A stretch of 13,932 nucleotides of DNA from G020354785 sp964521285 (lineage in GTDB: Bacteria > Bacteroidota > Bacteroidia > Bacteroidales > UBA10428): contig CAZFQS010000048.1 in the NCBI GenBank assembly GCA_964521285.1, positions 1 through 13,932 on the forward strand, written 5' to 3'. Shown one piece after another: positions 1-5,882 of the stretch. Under the pieces are notes generated by a model. The model was not told the DNA's origin. It searched no databases and worked only from the letters and a program-made list of their open reading frames with translations. A program made the translations under genes and the position numbers. Each line of letters starts with the position of its first letter. Within the stretch, counting starts at the first letter, position 1.

Positions 1-313
1 TCGTGTTATGATCAGGCTTTAAATTGTTCAGTAGCCACATAACCTCTATGTTTCGATTACATTCTTTCTCTAAATCACGTGAGGAACGAACCTTGTTCAG
101 GTAGCCATAAATGTACAACTTAAGCAGGTCGGCAGGGTGATAGGCAGGCCTGCCATTTTCTACAAACCTTACCTTAAATCCATAATCCTTTAAAGCTAAA
201 CTATTTACAAACACATCGATCAGGCGTACTTCATTATCCCGGTTAATGGAGTCTTCAAGGGTAACAGGAAAAAGGTAAGTCTGAGTTCTGTTTTGACCTT
301 GTATATACTTCAT
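1..313 (-). CDS. IS1182-family transposase, N-terminal part (runs off the window)
   Basis: The reading frame starts at the ATG at 313 and stays open to the window edge, giving 104 residues of the N-terminal DUF772-type region of an IS1182/IS5-like DDE transposase. Recognisable stretches are MKYIQGQNRTQTYLFPVTLE at the start, GRPAYHPADLLKLYIYGYL in the middle and SSRDLEKECNRNIEVMWLL near the edge. This conserved block precedes the catalytic DDE domain, which must lie left of the window. The family cuts and pastes its own insertion sequence. The element's outer end should lie between the start codon and about position 425; no terminal inverted repeat can be confirmed because the other end is absent. 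It abuts the array of repeated modules and appears to have removed most of the first one. The family call is confident; whether the full gene is intact cannot be seen. Confidence 0.9.
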   Translation of the reverse strand, partial: MKYIQGQNRTQTYLFPVTLEDSINRDNEVRLIDVFVNSLALKDYGFKVRFVENGRPAYHPADLLKLYIYGYLNKVRSSRDLEKECNRNIEVMWLLNNLKPDHNT

Positions 314-430
314 GCTATAAGTTACAAATAACTACAATCCTGGTGAAAAATAAATATAATCAGTTATGAATAAAAAACAAAGGTTTTTAGACAGTCTGAC
401 GTTATATGCATATCACTAATATAGCTTTAA
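314..430. mobile_element. Probable outer end of the IS1182-like element
   Basis: This is noncoding DNA between the transposase start and the first array promoter. It should contain the terminal inverted repeat of the insertion sequence, possibly the stretch around 388-400 (tttttagacagtctgacg). The other end is outside the window, so neither the inverted repeat nor a target-site duplication can be confirmed. Confidence 0.35.
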
Positions 431-456
431 ATCAGTTAAATATTCTCCTTGATTAC

Positions 457-487
457 TTGACATTTGAATAAAATTAATTTACATTTG
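457..487 (+). promoter_or_regulatory. Bacteroidota-type promoter of the NTF2-like lipoprotein gene
   Basis: TTG at 457-459, a 20-nt spacer and TACATTTG at 480-487 match the Bacteroidota sigma-A consensus (TTG, then TAnnTTTG). The expected transcript start, about 492-495, lies downstream of an in-frame ATG at 464. This supports translation from the ATG at 539. It aligns with the promoters at 1215, 3806, 4898 and 5797, all with the same 20-nt spacer. Confidence 0.75.
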
Positions 488-538
488 TTAATTAATAGCC
501 TGATATATAAATATATACCTTCATTAAAAACCAAAGCA

Positions 539-1036
539 ATGAAAAAAATTTTGTATGCTTTAATTCTGCCAGTTATGATAATAACTGCCTGCAAACCGAC
601 CCCTAAACCTGCACCTGTTGATATTGATGCTGAAAAAGCTGCTGTTTCTGCTTTATTTGACAAATTTAACGCGGCATTTAGTGCAAATGATGCTGCAGCC
701 TTGGCAACATTCTTAACTGAAGATGCATTAAGTTGCGGAACTGACCCATCAGAATTTTGGAATAAGCAACAAATCACAGAATTATGGACACAAGTCCTTG
801 CAGATTCTACTCCTGAAATTAATTATATTAGTAAACGAGTGGTAAAAGTTGCCGCTGATGGTAATTCAGCAACGGTAGTGGAACAGTATATGCTGCCCAG
901 TATAACTCCAAAAATACCTTGGCGCAACGTATATCATTTGGTAAAAACAAATAATAATTGGATGATTGATTTCTTTAGTTGTAGTCTTATTCCTAAAAAT
1001 GAGGATATACCAAAACTTAATGAGGCAGTAGAGTAA
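539..1036 (+). CDS. Lipoprotein with NTF2/SnoaL-like (DUF4440-type) fold
   Basis: A 165-residue protein begins MKKILYALILPVMIITAC. This is a type II signal peptide with lipobox ITAC, so Cys18 should be lipidated. A proline- and lysine-rich linker follows, then a domain of about 125 residues typical of the NTF2-like superfamily: an N-terminal helix (AAVSALFDKFNAAFSANDAA), 'FLTEDA', and a C-terminal beta sheet ending in 'NNWMIDFFSC'. Proteins of this kind are often annotated DUF4440 or nuclear transport factor 2-like. Their pocket can bind small molecules, but no specific ligand can be inferred. The residues after Cys18 (KPTPKP) lack the acidic surface-export signal of many Bacteroidota lipoproteins, so a periplasm-facing location is likely. 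The ATG at 464 is rejected because it lies upstream of the predicted transcript start. It is the first gene of the array of genes with repeated upstream modules. Confidence 0.85.
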   Translation: MKKILYALILPVMIITACKPTPKPAPVDIDAEKAAVSALFDKFNAAFSANDAAALATFLTEDALSCGTDPSEFWNKQQITELWTQVLADSTPEINYISKRVVKVAADGNSATVVEQYMLPSITPKIPWRNVYHLVKTNNNWMIDFFSCSLIPKNEDIPKLNEAVE

Positions 1037-1083
1037 TATTCATTTTTTGTTTTAAATTCTTTGGATTTCTTTTTTGAATCGGA

Positions 1084-1120
1084 ATGCCCCAGGATTTAGC
1101 ATTTTGGGGCATTTTAGTTT
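1084..1120 (+). terminator. Rho-independent terminator after the NTF2-like lipoprotein gene
   Basis: ATGCCCC (1084-1090) pairs with GGGGCAT (1106-1112) and is followed by a T-rich tail. The loop (aggatttagcatttt) resembles the loop of the terminator at 5505-5540, so the two hairpins look like diverged copies of one sequence and may be part of the repeated module. Confidence 0.8.
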
Positions 1121-1127
1121 TATAGTA

Positions 1128-1245
1128 CTAATATACAAATAATTAAACCTCATATTACCGCATCAAATTTCATCAGATGTTGCTATAAGTTAAAATGTGG
1201 CGAATTAGATTTATTTGACTTTGGTTCTTTATTGGTGTAACTTTC
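1128..1245 (+). repeat. Array repeat module, copy A (internally deleted)
   Basis: This copy contains the ctaat box at 1128, the inverted-repeat core at about 1158-1206 (left arm ATTACCGCAT, right arm ATGTGGCGAAT) and the promoter TTG at 1215. The core ends only 12 nt before the TTG, whereas copies B-E have 104-108 nt there. About 95 nt, including the aGTGC box, is therefore missing, but the promoter is kept. Confidence 0.8.
1215..1245 (+). promoter_or_regulatory. Promoter of the duplicated 4-TM protein gene (copy A)
   Basis: TTGACTTTGG begins at 1215, and TAACTTTC lies at 1238-1245 after a 20-nt spacer. It aligns base by base with the other array promoters (TTGACTTTGG...TAAnTTnG) and lies about 30 nt upstream of the start codon at 1274. 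Confidence 0.7.
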
Positions 1246-1273
1246 ATCAGTCTTAATTTAAATTATCTACACA

Positions 1274-2056
1274 ATGAAACCCGATGGAAAAAAGTCATTT
1301 TTAGCGGGAATCCCAAGTTGGGCATTAGCGGTTTTCACGCTTTTTGGAGCAACTATTGTATTGAAAGTTATTGATGAAGTATTAGTCCTAAAAATAAACG
1401 AAAATATAGCAGAGGCAATATCCTATAGTCTATTTGGTATAATAATTGCCGTTTGTTGCTACTTCATAGTTAAAAAAAATCCTAAAAGTTTCTGGTATGT
1501 TCTGCTGATATGCAATGCTTTCTTAATTATTTCCGCTATTGTACCTAATTTTTGGATAAACACATCGATGTGGATTCCTATGTGTGGTGGATTGGTACTA
1601 TCAATAATTACTTCAATAATAGGAGCACGGAAAGGGAGAAGAACTGCCACTTCTGACAAACCCTTGACCAATTTAGCAGGAATCCCAAGTTGGGCATTAG
1701 CTTTGCTCACGCTATTTGGAGCAACTATTCTAATGTTTGGTATTGCTGAAGGATTAGGTCCGTACATAAAAATCAAGGGAGATATAGGAGATGCCATACC
1801 CTATATTCTATATGGTATAGTAGTTGCCGTTTGTTGCTACTTCATAGTTAAAAAAAATCCCAGCAGCATTTGGTATGTTCCCATCATTTGCAATTTGATT
1901 GGAATTATTGCCGCTATTGTAGAGCCGAGTTTTTGGATAAGCACATCGATGTGGATTCCTTTGTGTGGTGGATTGGTACTATCAATAATTACTTCAATAG
2001 TAGGCGCACGGAAAGGGAGAAGAACTGCCATTTCTGATAATCCCGTGACCAATTAG
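1274..2056 (+). CDS. Integral membrane protein made of two tandem copies of a 4-helix unit
   Basis: This 260-residue protein of unknown function is an internal duplication. LAGIPSWAL occurs at residues 10 and 134, VKKNP at 66 and 192, and GARKGRRTA at 117 and 244. Each half is about 124-127 residues with four hydrophobic segments; in copy 1 these are roughly 14-32, 48-65, 73-91 and 99-117. Each half ends in a basic tail (ARKGRR) that by the positive-inside rule should be cytoplasmic. At DNA level the copies are offset by 372 bp and remain closely similar (for example tcccaagttgggcattagc in both), suggesting a fairly recent duplication. The second half is three residues longer. I recognise no family, and there are no catalytic motifs. 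It is the second gene of the array, with its own promoter and no clear terminator. Confidence 0.8.
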   Translation: MKPDGKKSFLAGIPSWALAVFTLFGATIVLKVIDEVLVLKINENIAEAISYSLFGIIIAVCCYFIVKKNPKSFWYVLLICNAFLIISAIVPNFWINTSMWIPMCGGLVLSIITSIIGARKGRRTATSDKPLTNLAGIPSWALALLTLFGATILMFGIAEGLGPYIKIKGDIGDAIPYILYGIVVAVCCYFIVKKNPSSIWYVPIICNLIGIIAAIVEPSFWISTSMWIPLCGGLVLSIITSIVGARKGRRTAISDNPVTN

Positions 2057-2100
2057 TACAATGAATAAAAAGAATTATGGTTACTGTAAATGCTACGTCA

Positions 2101-2330
2101 GATGGAATTGTCATTGATGCTATCGAATGATTTAGTCTAATGTATTAATATACAGATAATTAATTAATTTTTGCCTCATCACTATTCGTCAGATATAGTC
2201 ATAAGTTAAAATGTGGTGAAGTACCTTTTGCCCTTTTTAAAAATGCCGCATATACTGCAACATGTTATGATGCCGCAGATATTATTCTTCAACGGTTACC
2301 ATTACAATTTATTAAGATTTACTTGATATA
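2101..2330 (+). repeat. Array repeat module, copy B
   Basis: Homology to copy E begins near 2101 (attgtcattgatgctatcgaat against 5576-5599). It continues through the box ctaatgtattaat (2137), the core at about 2174-2222 (cctcatcactattcgtcag then aaaatgtggtgaa) and the second box gatgccgcagata (2269-2281), and ends at acTTGATatatct (TTG at 2323). There is no recognisable -7 element. Immediately after it comes the stop codon of the leucine-rich-repeat gene, which reads in from the other side. The promoter half of this copy therefore drives nothing that I can see. Confidence 0.75.
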
Positions 2331-2331
2331 T

Positions 2332-3396
2332 CTACCTCACAACTACCTTCCCAACACTTACAGCACTATCCTGTTCCACTTTTACCATGTACAATCCCCT
2401 TGACAAACCTGATATATCAATTTTTTCAAACTTTGAATTAAGTGCTTTACTGAATATCAGCTTACCATTGACATTATAAATCTCTAATGTTGCATTATCT
2501 GGATTTTCAATCTCTATGTTTAGTATATTATCAGAAGGGTTTGGATAAATATCTATGTAGCCATTTTCTTCATTTGCATTTAAATTACTTACTGAACAAT
2601 CCGTTGTAAAATATACATTTGGACTGCCAGTGGTATCAACCAGATCAACTTTATCATCAGGAGGGAAGGGCATTTCCCATACACAGACTTCATACAAAGT
2701 CGGCATAAAGGACAAATTCAGGTTCAATAAATTTGTATTATTAGAAATGTCCAGACTGGTTAATTGATTTACAGAGCAATCCAATACTGTTACAGCAGTA
2801 TTATTAGAAACATCCAGATTGGTTAATAGATTCCAAAAGCAAATCAATTCTGCTAAAGCAATGCAACCGGAAACATCCAGACTGGTTAATTGGTTATCAT
2901 GGCAATCCAATTGTGTTAAAGCAATACTACCTGAAACATCCAGATAGGTCAATTGATTAAAGAAACAAACTAAATATTTTAAAGCAGTACAACCGGAAAC
3001 ATCCAGACTGGTTAATTGGTTATCAAAGCAAAATAATCCCGTTAACGCTTTACAACCTGAAACATCCAGATTAGTTAACTGGTTACTACCACAAGCCAAT
3101 ATAATTAGACCTGTATTATCAGAAACATCCAGACTGGTTAATTGGTTTTCATGACAATTAAGTGTATCCAAATTAACAAATGCTTCAATGCCTGTCATAT
3201 CTGAAATACTTTTTCCCTCAACATCTAATTTTTTTATCGCTTCAGCTTCATAGTAACTGATTTCACCATCACCACTTGTATCAACTCCTGCTGATATCAG
3301 GGCATTTTTAAAATTTGCATCGGGTATGTTGACATTCTGAGCATTAGAAATAAATGTCATTGTAAGCACCAACATCGATAAAATTAGGATTTTCAT
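2332..3396 (-). CDS. Secreted leucine-rich-repeat protein with EF-hand-like loop and T9SS sorting domain
   Basis: The 354-residue protein has a signal peptide at 1-20 (ending SNAQ). An EF-hand-like loop follows (DTSGDGEISYYEA, about 39-51), of the type seen before LRRs in many Bacteroidota surface proteins. Then come seven leucine-rich repeats of exactly 21 residues: NQLTSLDVS and variants at 84, 105, 126, 147, 168, 189 and 210, each with a Cys in the pattern LxCxxNQL. A type A T9SS C-terminal domain covers about 280-354 (IYPNPSDN, then GLYMVKVE, ending KVVVR). It should cross the outer membrane by T9SS and be surface-attached or released; LRRs suggest protein or ligand binding. It is the only minus-strand gene in the array. 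Its stop codon touches copy B and its start faces copy C, as if inserted backwards between modules. No convincing promoter was found upstream. Confidence 0.9.
   Translation of the reverse strand: MKILILSMLVLTMTFISNAQNVNIPDANFKNALISAGVDTSGDGEISYYEAEAIKKLDVEGKSISDMTGIEAFVNLDTLNCHENQLTSLDVSDNTGLIILACGSNQLTNLDVSGCKALTGLFCFDNQLTSLDVSGCTALKYLVCFFNQLTYLDVSGSIALTQLDCHDNQLTSLDVSGCIALAELICFWNLLTNLDVSNNTAVTVLDCSVNQLTSLDISNNTNLLNLNLSFMPTLYEVCVWEMPFPPDDKVDLVDTTGSPNVYFTTDCSVSNLNANEENGYIDIYPNPSDNILNIEIENPDNATLEIYNVNGKLIFSKALNSKFEKIDISGLSRGLYMVKVEQDSAVSVGKVVVR
2730..3168 (-). repeat. Seven 63-bp tandem repeats inside the LRR gene
   Basis: The DNA carries seven 63-bp units encoding the 21-residue LRRs. The segment acatccagactggttaattg and close variants recurs at 63-bp steps. 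Such near-identical coding repeats can expand or contract by recombination, changing the number of LRR units. Confidence 0.85.
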
Positions 3397-3617
3397 AATT
3401 TTAGATTTAGGGTTATTTTTTATTTTATCTGCTATGCATTAAAACATGAACTCCCACAAATCTTAAAAAAGAAATATCCTATTTTCTTTTTCTTGTTATA
3501 GGGATTTGGGTTTGATAACTACTTATTAAAATAACGCATAAATATAATGATAAGAATCCAATTAAAATTAAAATATAGTCAAATAGATTCGTGATTTATT
3601 GCATTGGATATTTTGGT
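3397..3617. other. Noncoding spacer upstream of the LRR gene
   Basis: An AT-rich stretch between the divergent LRR start and repeat copy C. It should hold the 5' leader and promoter of the LRR gene (minus strand), but no clear TTG/TAnnTTTG pair was found. The part near 3575-3617 shows only weak similarity to the upstream flank of copies B and E. Confidence 0.4.
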
Positions 3618-3836
3618 TTAATATATTAATTTACTGCTGTTTAATTGATATTTTACCTCATCATTATTCGTCAGAAGTAGTAACAAGATATTATGTGGTG
3701 ATTTAATTTTATACTTAAATTAAAATTCCATATTGCCTGCAACATACAAAAGTGCCGTAAATAATTCGTTTTCAATTCAAACCATTTTCATTAGTCAAAA
3801 TTCACTTGACTTTGGCGTTATATTGTCGTAAATTAG
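3618..3836 (+). repeat. Array repeat module, copy C
   Basis: The module contains the upstream box tttaatatattaatttactg from 3617, the core at about 3656-3703 (cctcatcattattcgtcag, then ttatgtggtga), the second box agtgccgtaaata at 3751-3763, and the promoter TTG at 3806 with -7 at 3829. The distance from GTGGTGA to TTG is about 105 nt, matching copies B, D and E. Confidence 0.8.
3806..3836 (+). promoter_or_regulatory. Promoter of the secreted SnoaL-like gene (copy C)
   Basis: TTGACTTTGG at 3806, a 20-nt spacer, then TAAATTAG at 3829-3836. The preceding bases (tagtcaaaattcac) are shared with the orphan promoter at 4679 and in part with copies D and E, so conservation extends upstream of the -33 element. 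Confidence 0.7.
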
Positions 3837-3894
3837 GACAAAATAATTGACTTTCAGTTATTTTATTTTTATTCATTAACTAAATCTTAATCAT

Positions 3895-4383
3895 ATGAGA
3901 ACTTTCTTTAAATGCGCAGTAGTTGCGTTTACTGCTTTTATCGCAACAACAACTGCTTTTACCCAGGAATGGACAAAAGCACAAAAAGAAGTCTGGCAGA
4001 TTGTCGAAGATGGCTGGGCGAAGTGGAAAGCCGGAGATATTCAAGGCAGTATAGCCTATTTACATGAAAAGTACCAGGGTTGGAATGATCAATCGCCTTT
4101 GCCTATAACCAAAGAAAAGGCGTTACAACGATCTCTGGAAATGAAGGATAAATTTAAGATTGACTACTTTAGTTTAAATCCTGCGAGAATTGTCATAACA
4201 GAAAATGCCGCTGTTGTTGACTATTATTACTGGTATGAAGCAACATACACACGGGGAGAAGAAAAGGAACTAATAGAGGAGTATGGACAGAATGTCGAGT
4301 TTTATATCAAAGAAGATGGCAAGTGGCTGCTTTTAGGAGATATGACAACAATTAAAGAAAATAAGAATAATGATGATGATTGA
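3895..4383 (+). CDS. Secreted SnoaL/NTF2-like (DUF4440-type) protein
   Basis: A 162-residue protein with a signal peptide MRTFFKCAVVAFTAFIATTT continuing to about residue 24 (AFTQ, cleavage before EW), so it is periplasmic or secreted. The mature part begins with a helix (QKEVWQIVEDGWAKWKAGDI), followed by 'YLHEKYQGW', beta strands (ARIVITENAAVVDYYYWYEA) and a closing 'YIKEDGKWLLLGDM'. This order is typical of the SnoaL/NTF2-like cone fold. It resembles the first array lipoprotein in fold class, not in close sequence. No enzyme activity can be assigned. The tail is very acidic (NNDDD). The start at 3895 lies 59 nt after the promoter's -7 element and is followed directly by the signal peptide. 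Confidence 0.85.
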   Translation: MRTFFKCAVVAFTAFIATTTAFTQEWTKAQKEVWQIVEDGWAKWKAGDIQGSIAYLHEKYQGWNDQSPLPITKEKALQRSLEMKDKFKIDYFSLNPARIVITENAAVVDYYYWYEATYTRGEEKELIEEYGQNVEFYIKEDGKWLLLGDMTTIKENKNNDDD

Positions 4384-4426
4384 TCCTAGCCCTGGAACTA
4401 TGTCATGAAATATCTGTCTGAATCAC

Positions 4427-4459
4427 TAAGATCCGGCTCATCACCGGGTCTTATTTTTA
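4427..4459 (+). terminator. Rho-independent terminator after the secreted SnoaL-like gene
   Basis: TAAGATCCGG (4427-4436) pairs with CCGGGTCTTA (4444-4453), one G-T wobble, with a 7-nt loop followed by a T-rich tail. It lies 44 nt after the stop codon. Confidence 0.85.
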
Positions 4460-4664
4460 TTAGGGGGGAGGTGAAATCAGACCTTCCAGTGCGTTTTAGA
4501 CAGTATTAATACCGCACACAACAAAAAGGAGTTTATTCTATGATTAAATTTCTTCATTTGTTTAATGAACCCTCATTTGTGTAAACCTTTAATAAAAATC
4601 CTGAGGCTATTCACAGGGTGTTATTGACAAATTGATAGTTAGGTGACCAATTTGTTGCCTTTTT
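4460..4664. other. Gene-less remnant segment between terminator and orphan promoter
   Basis: No supported gene is present. A 14-codon frame (4541-4585) follows an aaaggag sequence but has no other support. The hairpin CCTG...CAGG at about 4599-4617 resembles a decayed copy of the module terminator (5505-5540). CAAATTG (4628-4634) pairs with CAATTTG (4648-4654) just before a T-run. Together with the promoter that follows, this looks like the remains of another array unit. Confidence 0.4.
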
Positions 4665-4678
4665 TAGTCAAAATATAC

Positions 4679-4709
4679 TTGACTTAGGCTTTTTATAACA
4701 ATATTACTT
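4679..4709 (+). promoter_or_regulatory. Orphan array promoter with no gene behind it
   Basis: TTGACTTAGG at 4679, a 20-nt spacer and TATTACTT at 4702-4709, preceded by tagtcaaaatatac as in copy C (tagtcaaaattcac). Instead of a leader and gene, the ctaat box of copy D begins at 4716, six bases later. The gene and terminator of this unit appear to have been deleted. Confidence 0.65.
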
Positions 4710-4715
4710 AATAGG

Positions 4716-4928
4716 CTAATAATCCGCTATTTAAGTAATTATTACCACATCAAAGTTCGACAGATGATGCTATTAGTTAAAATGTGGTGAATTGAGTTTC
4801 GTTCATTTGAGTTAAGACTCCATACGGCATACAGCAAATCGTAGTGCTATAAATATCTGTTTTTCAATGCTTATTATTTCTATTCGTCAAAATTGCCTTG
4901 GCATTGGCTTTTAATTGTCGTAACTTCG
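4716..4928 (+). repeat. Array repeat module, copy D
   Basis: The module contains the ctaat box at 4716, the core at about 4745-4793 with the best-paired arms of the set (ACCACAT with ATGTGGT), the second box agtgctataaata at 4843-4855, the preceding attcgtcaaaattg, and the promoter TTG at 4898. The distance from GTGGTGA to TTG is about 108 nt. Confidence 0.8.
4898..4928 (+). promoter_or_regulatory. Promoter of the lipocalin-like gene (copy D)
   Basis: TTGGCATTGG at 4898, a 20-nt spacer, TAACTTCG at 4921-4928. Transcription should start near 4934, which places the start codon at 4978 rather than at an upstream in-frame ATG at 4933. Confidence 0.7.
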
Positions 4929-4977
4929 TAACTTGTTACAAATAATTATTTCAATCCACTTACCAAAAACCAAAATC

Positions 4978-5475
4978 ATGAAAAAAATTTGTTTAACCAT
5001 GACAACTGCTGTGTTCCTATTGATTTTTTCTAACGGGATACAGGCACAGACCGTAACTAACAATCTTGACCAGCTTAAATTATTCCAACAGTATCTTGGT
5101 ACTTGGCAAGCAAATGCTGGTAAGGACACTGTTGAAGTCTGGGAGTTCCAACAATATGGAAAAGCATTTGTAATAAATGTAAATCAAGTTATTAAGGGTC
5201 AGAAAACTCCTTTATATATTAATAATATTGGTTTTGATTCAAAGGAGGGCAAGTTCAAAGGTTTCATGCTTTGGCACAATGGAGATTATTCAACATGGAT
5301 TGGCTTATTCACTTCTGAAAAAAAGTTTTCTGGAGATATGGTTCAAGATTTAAATCCTGAAATAACTTGGGCAAAATTTGAAAATGTATTTGTTAATCCC
5401 AAAGAATGGACTATGACCCAATTTAATACAGATGGAGTAAAAACATCAGAATTAAAATTTATAAAAGTCGAATAG
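4978..5475 (+). CDS. Secreted lipocalin-like / DUF1579-like protein
   Basis: A 165-residue protein with a signal peptide of about 24 residues (MKKICLTMTTAVFLLIFSNG then IQAQ, cleavage before TVTNN). The mature part is rich in beta strands and starts with a helix and the motif 'FQQYLGTWQAN'; a Gly-x-Trp near the N-terminus is a lipocalin/THAP4-like feature. Alternating strands follow (TVEVWEFQQYGKAFVINVN, FKGFMLWHNGDYSTWIGLF, WTMTQFNTDGVKTSELKFI), as in small beta-barrel binding proteins. It probably binds a hydrophobic or small ligand in the periplasm; none can be named. The start was chosen from the promoter and the signal peptide. A terminator follows at 5505. The assignment is to a fold class only. 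Confidence 0.8.
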   Translation: MKKICLTMTTAVFLLIFSNGIQAQTVTNNLDQLKLFQQYLGTWQANAGKDTVEVWEFQQYGKAFVINVNQVIKGQKTPLYINNIGFDSKEGKFKGFMLWHNGDYSTWIGLFTSEKKFSGDMVQDLNPEITWAKFENVFVNPKEWTMTQFNTDGVKTSELKFIKVE

Positions 5476-5504
5476 TTTGCTTGTACATGTGACAGAATAA
5501 AATA

Positions 5505-5540
5505 ATGTCCTGAGATTTAATATTTCAGGGCATTTTTATT
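5505..5540 (+). terminator. Rho-independent terminator after the lipocalin-like gene
   Basis: ATGTCCTGA (5505-5513) pairs with TCAGGGCAT (5525-5533), one G-T wobble, followed by TTTTATT. Stem and loop (gatttaatat) resemble the terminator at 1084-1120, suggesting common descent. Confidence 0.8.
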
Positions 5541-5570
5541 GAACAAATTGTTGTCGAAAGTCGAATCCTG

Positions 5571-5827
5571 AAATGAAATTGTTATAGATTCTATCGAATT
5601 AAATTAATCTAATGCATTAATTTACTGTTAAATAACAGATTTTAACCTCCTCATTATTCATCAAATGTAGCTATTAGTTAAAATGTGGTGAATTGAATTT
5701 GTTTTTTTTCATAAAGACATCGTCTCAAATTCAACATTTTAAAGTGCTGTAAATACTTTTGCTTTAATAATAGTCATTAAAATTTGTCAGATGTACTTGA
5801 CTTTGATTTTTTATTGATATAAATTGG
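5571..5827 (+). repeat. Array repeat module, copy E
   Basis: This is the most complete copy. It has an upstream flank shared with copy B (aaattgttatagattctatc region), ctaatgcattaatttactg at 5609, and a core at about 5646-5694 (ctcattattcatcaaatgtagct, then agttaaaatgtggtgaatt). TTTTAAC just before the core is the exact complement of GTTAAAA inside it. The second box agtgctgtaaata is at 5743-5755 and the promoter TTG at 5797. The distance from GTGGTGA to TTG is about 106 nt. Confidence 0.8.
5797..5827 (+). promoter_or_regulatory. Promoter of the methyltransferase-like gene (copy E)
   Basis: TTGACTTTGA at 5797, a 20-nt spacer, TAAATTGG at 5820-5827. It aligns with the other array promoters and lies 55 nt upstream of the start codon at 5883. 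Confidence 0.65.
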
Positions 5828-5882
5828 GATAAGGTTAATGAACCATGTCTTGATTCGCCAAAGTGATTAAAAAAAGAAAAAA

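Noticed and set aside
464..538. Earlier start (ATG at 464) for the NTF2-like lipoprotein
   Set aside because: It lies inside the predicted promoter and would place an unrelated 25-residue stretch before a clear lipoprotein signal peptide.
388..4505. Shared ttttagacagt at about 388 and 4494 as ends of one mobile element
   Set aside because: An 11-bp match in AT-rich DNA of this size is expected by chance; the flanks do not match and the orientation does not form an inverted repeat.
4541..4585. 14-codon frame behind an aaaggag sequence
   Set aside because: It is too short, has no recognisable product, and Shine-Dalgarno sites are not typical of this phylum; it is probably chance within a decayed unit.
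4933..4977. Earlier start (ATG at 4933) for the lipocalin-like gene
   Set aside because: It falls at the expected transcript start and precedes a clean signal peptide beginning at 4978.
1128..5830. Classical integron attC array
   Set aside because: The gene content and repeats suggest it, but the repeats lack paired RYYYAAC/GTTRRRY core sites in most copies, they include promoters, their full length is more than 200 nt, and no integrase or attI is in the window. Kept only as one possible explanation.
1128..5830. CRISPR array
   Set aside because: The repeats are diverged, hundreds of bases long in total, and separated by whole genes rather than uniform short spacers.
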